Numbered from the stretch's first letter, positions 26,389-35,602 are shown. The stretch: DNA of 64,000 nt from Sulfidibacter corallicola (GCF_017498545.1 NZ_CP071793.1:5543001-5607000), one strand, 5' to 3'. Notes: generated from the letters alone by a model not told the origin. Numbers and translations are program-made.

Positions 26389-27273
26389 TTAATGAGGGAA
26401 CGTTTGTACCACCTGAACCCCTCCCATTTCGGGGTCGTGTTGGATGGCCGCGACCGATTCCAGGAACGAGGATTTCTGGGCGTCCAACCTTTGGACGAGC
26501 GCCAGATACTCACCGCGAACCTTCATGATCTCTTCCTTGTTGCGGGCCAGCAGCTTCTTCTTTTCCGCTTTGCTCAAACGTTTGCCCGTTTTTTTCTTTT
26601 CCAGGGACTTGCGGGCCTTGCGCAGGTCGTTCCATTCCGAACCGATTCGCCAGAGGTCCTGATAGTTCTTGGTGTATCGCTCGGCCTGTTCGTTGAACAG
26701 CGCCACCAGTTCCATGTCGACCGAATCCTGCCACCATCGCGAGATGCGGCCCTGGACGACGCCGCCGTGAACCAGGGTGATCTTGTCCGTTTCCGGATCG
26801 TACCGGTAGATGCCGTCGCGGTGCACCGTGTACACCAGCAATCCGTTTTCGCGTGCGAACTGAATGTCGCTGCCGCGCCGCGTGTTGCCCTGTTCGCCGC
26901 TGGGTCGCGGAATGGCATTGGTGGGATGGACGTGCATGTTGGCCCAGGTTCCGTGAGGAATGGCGCCGCGCCACGTCTCCTGAAAAGCTTTGTGGGAATG
27001 GGGCCAACGGTGGAAGAAGTGACGGCCGTGATCCGCGATGATCCAGGAGCTCAATTCTTCCTTCCAGGTGCCTTTCCCGGTCGCGCACCAAAGGTAGTAG
27101 GCCCATGCCAGAAAGGCAGGGTCCTGCTCGAAGGCGTACCGCGATTGCGTACCGTCGTCCGCATGGGCCCGATGGATTTCGAGCGCCATTTTTTCGAGAT
27201 CGGCCGCCCGATTCGGCTTCTCGAATTCGTGACATACGACGGCTAACCAAATGCCGACAAGACATAGTGACAT
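26389..27273 (-). CDS. Exported protein, possible JAB/DUF4329-like fold, unknown
   Basis: A 294-residue protein with a signal peptide (MSLCLVGIWLAVV). AAAGGA lies 5 nt before ATG 27273. Around residues 115-185 the order HGTWANMHVHPTN, then RRGSDIQFA, then GLLVYTVHRDGIYRYDP resembles JAB/DUF4329-type domains, where an HxHP and a later Ser/Asp bind metal; this is pattern resemblance only. Residues ~225-275 are Lys-rich and helical, a likely coiled coil. It is monocistronic. A secreted metal-dependent amidase or isopeptidase is one possibility; I am not sure of it. Confidence 0.6.
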   Translation of the reverse strand: MSLCLVGIWLAVVCHEFEKPNRAADLEKMALEIHRAHADDGTQSRYAFEQDPAFLAWAYYLWCATGKGTWKEELSSWIIADHGRHFFHRWPHSHKAFQETWRGAIPHGTWANMHVHPTNAIPRPSGEQGNTRRGSDIQFARENGLLVYTVHRDGIYRYDPETDKITLVHGGVVQGRISRWWQDSVDMELVALFNEQAERYTKNYQDLWRIGSEWNDLRKARKSLEKKKTGKRLSKAEKKKLLARNKEEIMKVRGEYLALVQRLDAQKSSFLESVAAIQHDPEMGGVQVVQTFPH

Positions 27274-27873
27274 AAGAATCCTTTCAGGGGTCTGGACATG
27301 ACCAGACGAATCCGCGCACACGACGACCAGGGCAGTCACGTGGCTGCGAGAAGAAACACAACAGCGAAAGTTTTGATTGGGCGGCTTGTTACATGAAAAC
27401 GTGGTGCATCATCTGATGGGTGAGTGGGTTACGGGAGCCGTAAACGACACTAGCTTTGCTGTTTCGTATGTTCGGATTACGTTTATCTTTACTCGTCGGT
27501 TTCAGGAATGCTTTCACTTTAATATGATATTTCGCTTTCTTTTATTCCCTGCCCAACGGATTGGCTTGCTTTGGGCTTGTGTTATTGGGAATTGCCCCGA
27601 TACGAGGACCGAAATTCCGGCGTTCATTCGAAAGGCGAAGCACCCACCACTGCCTGACACGGCGACAGCCGGCCTTCTCGGGGGCCACTCGGGCAACCGT
27701 TTGTGAAAGACGCCGGCTCGATCCCGATGGGCGATTCTTTTTTTGCCGTCGACAAGCGTCGCGAAAAAAGCCCCGACGCTTTGGTGAAACGCCGGGGCTC
27801 GGTAATTCAAATCGTGGTGATCAAACGTGGGGGAAGGGTCGCGAACCCTGTCGGTCGCGATACCTCGATTGGC
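27274..27873. other. Intergenic region with an AT-rich segment
   Basis: About 600 bp. 27360-27560 is clearly more AT-rich than its surroundings. The frames crossing the region (27377-27706 plus, 27514-27810 minus) lack credible coding features. The terminator of the glutaredoxin gene is at 27764-27799. Confidence 0.5.
27764..27799 (-). terminator. Rho-independent terminator of the glutaredoxin-rhodanese gene
   Basis: On the minus strand AGCCCCGGCG pairs with CGTCGGGGCT (one mismatch) around a short loop, followed by TTTTTT (27769-27764). It lies ~75 bp past the stop codon at 27874. Confidence 0.85.
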
Positions 27874-28542
27874 TCAATAACGGGCGATGGAGGGATCCAC
27901 CGTTTGGGACCATGCGTCGATACCGCCTTCGACGTTGTACACCTTCTGGAAGCCGTTATCGGCGAAAAACTGGCAAGCCTGGGCGGATCTACCGCCGAAA
28001 TGGCACATGAACACCATCGGGGTCTCTTTGTTCCAGCTATCGAGGATTTCTTGAGCGAGTTCCTGGTCGAGCATGGCGAAACCATCGACAACCGCGATCT
28101 CGCGTTCCTGTTGGGTACGGACGTCCAAGAGTTTGACGCCTTCCTGGTTCACCATGGCGCTGGCCTGTTCGGGGGTGATGTTCTGCGGTTTGGCGGGAGG
28201 CGAGGGAGCCGCGATGTCGCGACCGGGGAAGGCCTCGCGCAACCAATCGGTGAGTTCGCCCGATTCCCAAGATTCGCGCACGATGTCACAGCCGCCTACG
28301 AATTCGCCTTGGATGTAGAGTTGGGGAATGGTGGGCCAGTCCGAAAATTCCTTGATACCTTGGCGTATATCCATATCTTCCAATACATTGCAGTGATCGA
28401 ACGGGATGTCGTAGGCTTTCAGGATTTGGACCACCTGATTGGAAAAACCGCATTGTGGGAAAGTAGGGTTACCCTTCATGAATAGGAATACGGGTGCACT
28501 TTCTACCATTTTCTGAATGCTTTCGCGTAGGTTTGTATCCAC
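27874..28542 (-). CDS. CGFS monothiol glutaredoxin fused to a rhodanese domain
   Basis: A 222-residue fusion. Residues 1-~105 are a Grx4/GrxD-type glutaredoxin with CGFS at 31-34, WPTIPQLYI and GGCDI, the class that binds a [2Fe-2S] cluster with glutathione and delivers Fe-S clusters. Residues ~125-222 are a rhodanese domain: LLDVRTQQERE, VFMCHFGGRSAQA with the catalytic Cys, and VYNVEGGIDAW. The GTG start (28542) has GGAGG at 6-nt spacing. The pairing suggests sulfur or persulfide handling coupled to Fe-S trafficking. It is monocistronic, with its own promoter and terminator. Confidence 0.9.
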   Translation of the reverse strand: MDTNLRESIQKMVESAPVFLFMKGNPTFPQCGFSNQVVQILKAYDIPFDHCNVLEDMDIRQGIKEFSDWPTIPQLYIQGEFVGGCDIVRESWESGELTDWLREAFPGRDIAAPSPPAKPQNITPEQASAMVNQEGVKLLDVRTQQEREIAVVDGFAMLDQELAQEILDSWNKETPMVFMCHFGGRSAQACQFFADNGFQKVYNVEGGIDAWSQTVDPSIARY

Positions 28543-28613
28543 GAGAAACCTCCATGTCGTTGACTCGCGGCAGCGGTGAGTCGTGGAACGGTGCCGCCTT
28601 TTTGGTGACTGCC

Positions 28614-28643
28614 AATATAACCCGAATGTGAACGGGCCGTCCA
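28614..28643 (-). promoter_or_regulatory. Possible sigma70 promoter for the glutaredoxin-rhodanese gene
   Basis: Minus strand TGGACG (28643-28638) and TATATT (28619-28614) with 18-nt spacing, ~70 bp before the GTG start. Confidence 0.33.
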
Positions 28644-28767
28644 CCGATGTCCAGTGCGCCGGATCCGGGCTTTCCCGCCCCGAATGAGGAGGCCGAAACG
28701 GGTTGCGGCGTGCCGTCGTGCGGCCCGATTCGGGGGGACGCGGCGGTGGCGTCTTGGTGGTGCGGCC

Positions 28768-29655
28768 TTATTGCTCGAGCGTTTTTCGAGCCAGCAGGTT
28801 GCAGGTGCGGCCGAGTCCCATTTCGGCCAGACGCCGGTACAGGTTCACCAACAGCTCCCGGTTTCCGGCCAACAGGTGTCGCTCGAGCTGCATGCGGTAG
28901 CCGTGCGCCTGACCGCCCACGTTGTCGTTGCCGATGTAGTCCAGACCCATCAACACGAACAGCTCCATCGGGAAACTGGCCAGGCGGTCGCATTCCTCGG
29001 CGCCCAGTTGGGTGAGGAGTCGGCTCAGGCTGTCGAAATCGAAGTAGTTGAGATGGTGCTTGGGAACCACCCACCAGCGCGGCTTGTCCAGTTGCGTGGT
29101 GATGATTTGCTGGAGCTGGTTGAAGTCGTTGGGCACCTCCACCCAGATCGCGCCGCCGGGGCGCAGCATGGACAACGCTTTGGCCAGAAAGGCGCGCGGA
29201 TCGCGGACGTGTTCCAGGACGAGCGAGAGGTGGATCGCGTCGAAGCGGGCCGTTTCGGGGTCGAAATCCTCCAGGTAGCCCTCGAACAGCGAGAGCTGGA
29301 AGCGCTCGGCCGCGAAGGCACAGGACTGCCGCGAGGGCTCGATGCCCTCGACCTGCCAACCTCGATCACGGGCATGGGCGAGCAGAAAGCCGCCACTGGC
29401 GCCGATGTCCAGAAAACGACCGGGACTTCCGGTCAAGCCGGCCATCAAATCCAGCCGAATCGACCAGATGGCGTGCCAGTACGCGAGCTCCGAATCGGTC
29501 TTTTCCAGGTAACGCGGCTTATCCACCGCGTAAAACTCGTGGCGATACAGGTCCCGCAGCGTCTCCAACGAGGGCGTCGGCGTCACGCGCCAGAAGTGGG
29601 CCTCGGGATCGCGGGTCAGGTGGAAACCTTCGCCGAGTATGTCGTCTGGTCGCAA
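28768..29655 (-). CDS. SAM-dependent methyltransferase
   Basis: A 295-residue class I methyltransferase (Methyltransf_23-like). The SAM-binding motif I FLDIGASGGFLL is near residue 81, followed by VEGIEPS (motif II acidic residue), FDAIHLSLVLEHVRDP (motif IV) and LRPGGAIWVEVPN. The N-terminal ~60 residues (RDLYRHEFYAVDKPRY) resemble the leader of sugar or lipid methyltransferases of envelope clusters; the substrate is unknown. It begins with TTG directly after the TAA of the upstream gene (TAATTG at 29658-29653), so it is translationally coupled to the HAD-phosphotransferase. Confidence 0.87.
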   Translation of the reverse strand: MRPDDILGEGFHLTRDPEAHFWRVTPTPSLETLRDLYRHEFYAVDKPRYLEKTDSELAYWHAIWSIRLDLMAGLTGSPGRFLDIGASGGFLLAHARDRGWQVEGIEPSRQSCAFAAERFQLSLFEGYLEDFDPETARFDAIHLSLVLEHVRDPRAFLAKALSMLRPGGAIWVEVPNDFNQLQQIITTQLDKPRWWVVPKHHLNYFDFDSLSRLLTQLGAEECDRLASFPMELFVLMGLDYIGNDNVGGQAHGYRMQLERHLLAGNRELLVNLYRRLAEMGLGRTCNLLARKTLEQ

Positions 29656-31173
29656 TTAGATTTCGCCCTCTTCGTCGAGCAGTTGATCGTGCTTGCAAAG
29701 GTGTTCCATGGGTTGGAAATCCTCGCGCATCTTGATCGCGATCTTGAAGCGATCCTTGATCAACTGCTTGGGATCCAAACCGGGATTGACGTATTGCAGG
29801 CGGCGCATTTCTTCGGGAACCACCACTTCCAGGGTCTTGAGAATCCACTCGACCGCCACCAGGTCGGCGATCGCCCAGAACCGCTTGATGAAGTTGCTGT
29901 CCCACTCGCGCTGCTTCACGAACGCGTCCAGCACGGCCAGCTTGTCCTTGATATCCAACGTCTGTTCGGTGTTGTAGAAGAAATCGGCCAGGAGCTTGGC
30001 CGGGTCGTCCCATCCGGATTCCTCGAAATCGAGGAAATACAAGGTGTTGTCGCCATTCTTGAGCGTGTTGTGAAAACCGAAGTCGGAGGGGCTGAAGATC
30101 AGGTCCTTTTCCGCGAGTTCCGCTTCCTTGTCCCATTTCTCGCGCTTGATCCACAGGTAGAAATGGTTGAGATTGTCCTGGCGCAACTGTTCGAGATCGG
30201 TCAGCATGAACAGCATGATGTCCTTGGGGCCGTCCGGGCGTTGGCAGGCCGATAGGACCGCGTTCCACCTGCCGTTCAGTTCGTCGGCGAACTGGCTGAG
30301 CCGGGTGCGGGCGCCTGCCGCGGTCTTCACTTTCTGTTCGCCCAGCTCTTCGTGTTTGCGGTCCAATTGGGTCAACATGTCGATGAATTGGGCCAGCTCG
30401 TTTTCCCCCACCTGGGTGACCGAACTTCCTTCCAGGTAGCTGAAGAGCGCCCAACATCCGCGGTGCCAATAGGGTTTCGGCACGTTGTGGATGCCCACCG
30501 CGTGGAGGCTGTTCAAATGATTGATCTCGGTCTCCAGACGCTCGGGGGCGTTCTCGGTGGACTCGAGGAAATGTTTGAGGATGTAGGAACGGTCGTTCTC
30601 GGTATCGACCTTATAAATAAAGTTATCACCGTGTTCCTTGAGGGGCGTCACCGCCAGAATGCGGGCGCCGCTCTGGCTGCTGACGCCTTCTTCCCAATAG
30701 AAGTAGTTGGTGAGCTCGCTCCATTCCGAGAAACCGGGGAAGGAAGCGCCCTCTTGGCGCGGTCCGAAAACCAAGGGTTGGGTTTCCTTGGGGAAGCTGG
30801 CGTGGGCGAAGGTGGCGGACTGATCGTCGATGAAATGGGTCAGACCCAGTTCGGCGATCTTGGCGACCTTTTCGTCCTCGCTGGCCACGAAGATCAAGTT
30901 GCCCTTTTCGAATCCCAATCCCCCGGAACCGGTATCTTTGAAAAATCCCTTGTTTTCCAGGTGGGCCTCGACCTCGGCGGCTTGATCCACCTCGTGGGCC
31001 ACGATGAAGAGCGGCTGTTTCTGCTCCCGCTGTTCCATCACGAACGCCTTGAACCCAAACAAAATTTCCGATCCTTCGATGCCTTCGGCGACGTTCAGGA
31101 TCGTGTGGTCCAAGTCGATACCGATTTTTCTCGTGCGGGTCTGAACCTGTTGGTTTGCAGCTTGATTCGCCAT
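29656..31173 (-). CDS. HAD-like domain fused to an aminoglycoside/choline kinase-like phosphotransferase
   Basis: A 505-residue two-domain protein. Residues ~15-165 look like a HAD phosphatase or nucleotidase (IGIDLDHTIL with Asp20 and Asp22; FIDDQSATF as a later acidic motif). Residues ~185-505 are a protein-kinase-like small-molecule phosphotransferase: FSPSDFGFHN (catalytic Asp364, Asn369) and LDFEESGWDDP (metal Asp). Similar SxSDFGFHN proteins occur in polysaccharide or lipid decoration clusters. Adding and removing phosphate in one chain suggests control of a phosphorylated small molecule. Start ATG 31173; TTG 31227 would add 18 residues. It is coupled to the methyltransferase. Confidence 0.8.
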   Translation of the reverse strand: MANQAANQQVQTRTRKIGIDLDHTILNVAEGIEGSEILFGFKAFVMEQREQKQPLFIVAHEVDQAAEVEAHLENKGFFKDTGSGGLGFEKGNLIFVASEDEKVAKIAELGLTHFIDDQSATFAHASFPKETQPLVFGPRQEGASFPGFSEWSELTNYFYWEEGVSSQSGARILAVTPLKEHGDNFIYKVDTENDRSYILKHFLESTENAPERLETEINHLNSLHAVGIHNVPKPYWHRGCWALFSYLEGSSVTQVGENELAQFIDMLTQLDRKHEELGEQKVKTAAGARTRLSQFADELNGRWNAVLSACQRPDGPKDIMLFMLTDLEQLRQDNLNHFYLWIKREKWDKEAELAEKDLIFSPSDFGFHNTLKNGDNTLYFLDFEESGWDDPAKLLADFFYNTEQTLDIKDKLAVLDAFVKQREWDSNFIKRFWAIADLVAVEWILKTLEVVVPEEMRRLQYVNPGLDPKQLIKDRFKIAIKMREDFQPMEHLCKHDQLLDEEGEI

Positions 31174-31494
31174 AGCCGTCCCATCCCTCAATGCGACATT
31201 TGGTTTTGTCGGGTGATTCTCTATCAACTTTCCCTATCGAATTCTTGACGGAAATCTTTACTTAAAAACCTGAAAGACAACGAGCAAGAGCCTTGGCCCC
31301 TTCACATCACGGATCGAGTGTTCGGTAATTCGGCGTTCGCTTTCGGGGGCGCCCCATCGGATCCATGTCCCCAGGGGCCGAGGCGTGCATCGCCGTCACG
31401 CCTCGGCGGGTATCTGCTCGCCGAGGTCCGGCCTATCGCCGAATCGATCTGGGCCTCGGCTTTGGGACGGTTTACCGTCGGTCGACGATCACCC
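31174..31494. other. Intergenic stretch, no gene seen
   Basis: About 320 bp between the HAD-phosphotransferase start and the lipoprotein stop, both minus. The crossing frames are shadow-like. No clear terminator is visible; promoter signals for the phosphotransferase gene are probably here but not distinct. Confidence 0.45.
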
Positions 31495-32103
31495 CTATTC
31501 CTTGGGCGCCTCTTCGGCTGTCGCCGCATCCTGCTCGGCGGAACCCTTGCGGGTGATCGCACCGCAGTGCAACATTTCCGCGCCGTAGTAGGGGTTGTAG
31601 AGTGTGCTTCCCTTCTGGAGCCAATAGGCGCCGGTATTTTTGAACGCCATCGGGCAATAGGCGGTCACGAAACCGGCGGGTAACTTCTGGTCCTTGACGC
31701 TCTCGGAAAGGGGCCGGAATTCGGTGCGCAGGGCGGCGATATCTGCCGCTTTGCTCATGGGTGCCGCGAGTGTCTTGAGTTCGCCTTCGCAGCTCTCCAC
31801 CAACGCCAGGGCCGCCTTTTGAGCCTCGGCGAAATTGTCGGCGGCCAGCTTTTCCTGGAGGGCGACATAGTGATTCAACTGGGCTTCGTCCAATTGCAGC
31901 TTCTTGGGTTTGGGCGCCTGGGTGTCCGAAGGCTCGTCGGTATTGGGTTGGGATTGTTTCTGCTGTTGGTCCGCCTGCTGCACCTCGGGCTTGGCGGCCT
32001 GATTGCCGCAACCGATGAGGCTCAGCACCAGCATCGTGCCCACGACGATCCGAGTCGCCATCTGGCTGGAAAAGACCTGGTTTTTGGATTGGATTTCGTT
32101 CAT
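31495..32103 (-). CDS. Lipoprotein with DUF3347-like C-terminal domain
   Basis: A 202-residue protein. The hydrophobic segment and lipobox MLVLSLIGCG place the lipidated Cys near residue 32. A Gln/Pro/Asp/Lys-rich linker follows, then a domain ending YCPMAFKNTGAYWLQKG and NPYYGAEMLHCG, the Cys-containing signature of DUF3347, often attached to CusB-type metal efflux proteins. Here it stands alone with no efflux genes nearby. A metal (copper) binding role in the periplasm is plausible through the paired Cys and Met, but is inference. Confidence 0.8.
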   Translation of the reverse strand: MNEIQSKNQVFSSQMATRIVVGTMLVLSLIGCGNQAAKPEVQQADQQQKQSQPNTDEPSDTQAPKPKKLQLDEAQLNHYVALQEKLAADNFAEAQKAALALVESCEGELKTLAAPMSKAADIAALRTEFRPLSESVKDQKLPAGFVTAYCPMAFKNTGAYWLQKGSTLYNPYYGAEMLHCGAITRKGSAEQDAATAEEAPKE

Positions 32104-32302
32104 GGTGACCTCTCGTTCAATAATCCCGGGGGAGCCGGGCGGGCTTCGACGATTCGCGTTCGACGGTTCGCGTTTGGCGTTTCCGTGAAATCATAGCCCA
32201 TTACCCTGGATCGTGGTGGTTTTGTGGTGTGTTTCCAGGGGAATCGGGCTCGACGGTGCTGCACGGGAGAGAGAATCGGCTTGGGTCGCTGCCCGTTCGA
32301 AA

Positions 32303-34141
32303 TCAGCTTCCGTTTTTCGCCTGGTATTCCCGAATCGCCACCAGCATGGGTTCGCCGAATTTTTCCAACTTGGCTTGGCCCACACCGAATACGCGAAGGA
32401 ACTCCTCGCGGCTGGTGGGTTTGACCCGGGCCATGTCCTGAAGGCTGCGGTCGCCGAACACGATAAAGGCCGGCACACCGAGCCGTGTCGCGATCTCCAT
32501 TCGTTTCTCGCGCAGGACGTCGAAGAGGGCGTGGTCGAAGGAGGTATCCGTGATCGCGGGCCGCTTGGCCTTGGCCTGGCGACGCGTTTCGATCAGAAAG
32601 ACCGGGACGTCCTTCTCGGATTTTTCGTATTTCTCGGGACGCAACAGCCAGAAGCCGGGCCCGGCGACCTTGATGACCGGATATTCCCCGGTGCTGCGGG
32701 CCAGGTAGCCCTGACTTTCCAATTGGTTGATCCAGTCGTGGACCTGGTGTTGGCTGAAGTCCTTGAGCAGGCCGTGGACCGACAGTTGGTCGTGGCCGTT
32801 GCGCATGACCTTCTGGTCCTTGGAGCCGGTGAGCACCTGGGAAATGTAGGCGCCGCCGAATGTCTGCCGTAACTTGAGGACCGCGGAAAGGATCATGCGG
32901 CTGTAGGTGCGGGCTTCACCGATGCTTTCGACCTCGCCCAGGCAAATGTCGCAGGATCCGCAGTTGGCCTTTTCGAAGGCTTGGCCGAAGTACTCGATCA
33001 GGACGCGATGGCGGCATTTGAGCTGGGTGGCGTAGTTGATGATGTCCTGGAGTTGGGCCGTTCGCGGACCCACCAGCACGCCTTCTTCCTCGATCATGCG
33101 TTTCCAGAATTGAATGTCCTTGGCCGAGAAAACGAGAATGCAGTGGGCCGGCAATCCGTCACGACCGGCGCGTCCCGCCTCCTGCTGGTAATGGGACAGG
33201 GTGCGCGGCATGCCGTTGTGGATGACGAACCGCACGTTGGATTGATCGATACCCATGCCGAAGGCGACGGTCGCCACGATGATCTGGACCTGTTCCTGGG
33301 AGAAGAGATCCTGATTGCGCTTGCGCTGTTCCTGGCTGAGCCCGGCGTGGTAGGGCAGGGCCTTGTAGCCTTGCTCGCGCAGCACCGCGGCGATGCTCTC
33401 CGTTTCGCGACGGGTCAGGCAATACACGATGCCCATGTCGCCGCGGTGGAACTGTTTCAGGATGTCCAGCAGTTGCTTGTTGAATTTATTGCGGCGCACG
33501 GCTCGGTAGAACAGGTTGGGGCGGTGGTAGCTGCCGACGAACAGTTGCGCGTCCCTCAGCGCCAGTTGCCCCATGATTTCGCGCTGGACCTCGGGCGGCG
33601 CGGTCGCGGTGAAACCGTGAATGCCCACGTCGGGGAAGGTCTCCCGCAAGGTGCGCAATTTGGTGTACTCGGGCCGGAAGTCGTGCCCCCACTGGCTGAT
33701 GCAGTGGGCTTCGTCCACCGCGAAAAAGCTGATGTGGACCTGTTTCAGTTCTTCGAGAAAGTGGTCCAACAGGAGGCGTTCGGGAGAAACGTAGAGCAGT
33801 TTCAGCCGGCTGTTGAAAAAATCGGACTTGATGCGGCGAACCTGGTCGCCGTTCAGCGAACTGTTGAGAAACGCCGCGGGCACGCCCAGCAGTTGCAGGC
33901 TCTTGACCTGGTCTTCCATTAGCGAGATGAGCGGCGAGATGATGATGGCGGTACCCTGCATGACCGCGGCCGGAATTTGATAACACAGCGATTTACCGCC
34001 GCCCGTGGGAAGCACGGTCAGGGTATCGGTGCCGGCTTGAATGGCCTCGATGGTCTCCTGCTGAAGGGGGCGGAACTCGGAATAACCCCAAACCTGGTGC
34101 AGGGCTTCGACGGCGAGATTATGTTGGGTGTTCGTAGTCAT
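32303..34141 (-). CDS. recQ: ATP-dependent DNA helicase RecQ
   Basis: A 612-residue superfamily 2 helicase. Motif 0 (FRPLQQETI), Walker A LPTGGGKSLCYQ, motif Ia, DEAHCISQWGHDFRPEY, and motif VI with QEAGRAGRDG are present. The RecQ-C zinc site shows CRHR and CGSCDIC, and the C-terminal HRDC domain (~515-612) is recognisable (FLRVFGVGQAKLEKFG). It unwinds DNA in recombination and fork repair. Length matches E. coli RecQ. It is monocistronic, 180 bp downstream of the TPR gene. Confidence 0.95.
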   Translation of the reverse strand: MTTNTQHNLAVEALHQVWGYSEFRPLQQETIEAIQAGTDTLTVLPTGGGKSLCYQIPAAVMQGTAIIISPLISLMEDQVKSLQLLGVPAAFLNSSLNGDQVRRIKSDFFNSRLKLLYVSPERLLLDHFLEELKQVHISFFAVDEAHCISQWGHDFRPEYTKLRTLRETFPDVGIHGFTATAPPEVQREIMGQLALRDAQLFVGSYHRPNLFYRAVRRNKFNKQLLDILKQFHRGDMGIVYCLTRRETESIAAVLREQGYKALPYHAGLSQEQRKRNQDLFSQEQVQIIVATVAFGMGIDQSNVRFVIHNGMPRTLSHYQQEAGRAGRDGLPAHCILVFSAKDIQFWKRMIEEEGVLVGPRTAQLQDIINYATQLKCRHRVLIEYFGQAFEKANCGSCDICLGEVESIGEARTYSRMILSAVLKLRQTFGGAYISQVLTGSKDQKVMRNGHDQLSVHGLLKDFSQHQVHDWINQLESQGYLARSTGEYPVIKVAGPGFWLLRPEKYEKSEKDVPVFLIETRRQAKAKRPAITDTSFDHALFDVLREKRMEIATRLGVPAFIVFGDRSLQDMARVKPTSREEFLRVFGVGQAKLEKFGEPMLVAIREYQAKNGS

Positions 34142-34321
34142 TCAGGACATACCCCGAAGCTCGGGTTCACGCGTGTGTCCACCCGATGGCTCTCATCATG
34201 AATCCGCATCTTAGCAAAGATTGCCGGGATGGCCAGGGGAGATCCGCGCCCACGAAGGGACGAGCGACCCGGCGCCGCGAACGGAACCGGGTGGGTCTCT
34301 TCGACATGGGCCCGATCGCGG

Positions 34322-35602
34322 TCAATTCTGGACGGATTCGAAGAAGTCCATCACGTAGCGGGGATAGATGGCGGGGTCGGGCGCGAAATTGGGAAGAAGC
34401 CGGCGAACTTCGCCCATTTCGGTTCGGGCCAGATCCAACAACGCCTCGTCGGGATCGGCCGAATGGCGGTGTTTCCCCAAAAGGTATAGGCTCTTGAGCC
34501 AATGGTAGCTGCCCGATTCGGTCGTACCCTCCAGACGAATCGCTTGCAATTCGCGCAGGGCCTTCTCGGGATCGCCGCGCCGGTAGGGTTTCAGGGTGTT
34601 CAACAGCGCCTTGCGCAAATCGGCCCGCTGCTTGGCGACTTCCTGTTCGCGGACCCGGTTGGGGTCGCGATCCCGGTCGGCCGCATTGGTTTGATTGGAG
34701 GCCGTGGTCTGCCCCGTGTTGCCGGCGGTCTGGTTGGCCGCTTCGCGCTGTTTGCGCTCCCGTTCGATTCTGGCCAGCTCCGCTTCCGCCGCTTCTCTTC
34801 GCTTGCGTTCCAACTCGGCCTGGGCCGCTGCCGCCGCGGTCTCTATGGCTTTCCGTCCCGCCGAGAGTCGCTGTTTGAGATCGGGAATCTCGGCGAACGA
34901 GGCGTCGGCGGCCTCGATTTGGGAAATGATGCCGGCGGCCTGGTCGAACTTGCGGTCGACGATCGCCGTCTTGGCGTCGAGGGCCAGCGAGCGGAGATAG
35001 GTCTGGCGGGCGTTGTCCACCTTGCCCAGCCCCACCTGGCCGTCGGGACGGTTGGGATCCAGTTGCACCAACGCTTCGTAGGCCTGGCGGGCCTGGTCGA
35101 ACTTGCGCTGGCTCAACAGACTCTCGGCCTTTTGGAGTTGCAGCGTGTACCGGGTGTTGAGCTTTTCGCGCTGATCCTCGGCGGCCTTCAGGATGCGGTC
35201 CTTGTCGGCGTGGTACTTGGCGGCTTCGCGTCGTTGCCGCCGAATGACCTCTTCCTCCAGCGCCTCTTCGGATTTTTTAATCCAAGACTCGGCCTCGATG
35301 ATATCGATGGGCTCGTAGGCCAAGGCGATTTTGTAGCGCGGTAGGTAGTTCGCGAAGATGGCGCCTTCCAGACGATAGCGCTGGGCCTTGTTTTCCAGGC
35401 GAAACGCCTCGCGGAACTTTTCGAGCGCTTCCTTGTGTTTCCCGGCTTCCAGCAGTTCCTCGCCCTCGCGGAAGAAGGTCTTGAATTCGCGCGATTGATA
35501 GGCAAAGGTCCAGGTCGGGACACAGCCAAGGACCAGCCACAGCGCGAGCAACCGGACGGTGAGGGGCAGGATTCCAGGCATGGGATTTCGGCTATGGCTC
35601 AT
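34322..35602 (-). CDS. Exported TPR/coiled-coil protein, partner of the upstream kinase
   Basis: A 426-residue protein. A signal peptide (LLALWLVLGCVPTWTFA) is followed by TPR units (FREGEELLEAGKHKEALEKFREAF near 45; KAESLLSQRKFDQARQAYEALVQLDPN near 155). Residues ~245-320 form a highly charged coiled coil (AELERKRREAAEAELARIERERK) and an Asn/Thr-rich linker; a final helical domain follows. The ATG overlaps the kinase stop by ATGA (35599-35602), so it is co-translated with it. No catalytic motif is seen. It is likely a periplasmic scaffold or sensor working with the kinase. Confidence 0.78.
   Translation of the reverse strand: MSHSRNPMPGILPLTVRLLALWLVLGCVPTWTFAYQSREFKTFFREGEELLEAGKHKEALEKFREAFRLENKAQRYRLEGAIFANYLPRYKIALAYEPIDIIEAESWIKKSEEALEEEVIRRQRREAAKYHADKDRILKAAEDQREKLNTRYTLQLQKAESLLSQRKFDQARQAYEALVQLDPNRPDGQVGLGKVDNARQTYLRSLALDAKTAIVDRKFDQAAGIISQIEAADASFAEIPDLKQRLSAGRKAIETAAAAAQAELERKRREAAEAELARIERERKQREAANQTAGNTGQTTASNQTNAADRDRDPNRVREQEVAKQRADLRKALLNTLKPYRRGDPEKALRELQAIRLEGTTESGSYHWLKSLYLLGKHRHSADPDEALLDLARTEMGEVRRLLPNFAPDPAIYPRYVMDFFESVQN

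Noticed and set aside
27377..27706. 109-codon plus-strand open frame in an AT-rich gap
   Set aside because: No ribosome site or recognisable features, and codon use unlike its neighbours.
32303..34141. RecQ as the missing ZorD helicase of the Zorya-like operon
   Set aside because: It is a canonical RecQ with zinc and HRDC domains, separated by two unrelated genes; ZorD is a different SNF2-like helicase.
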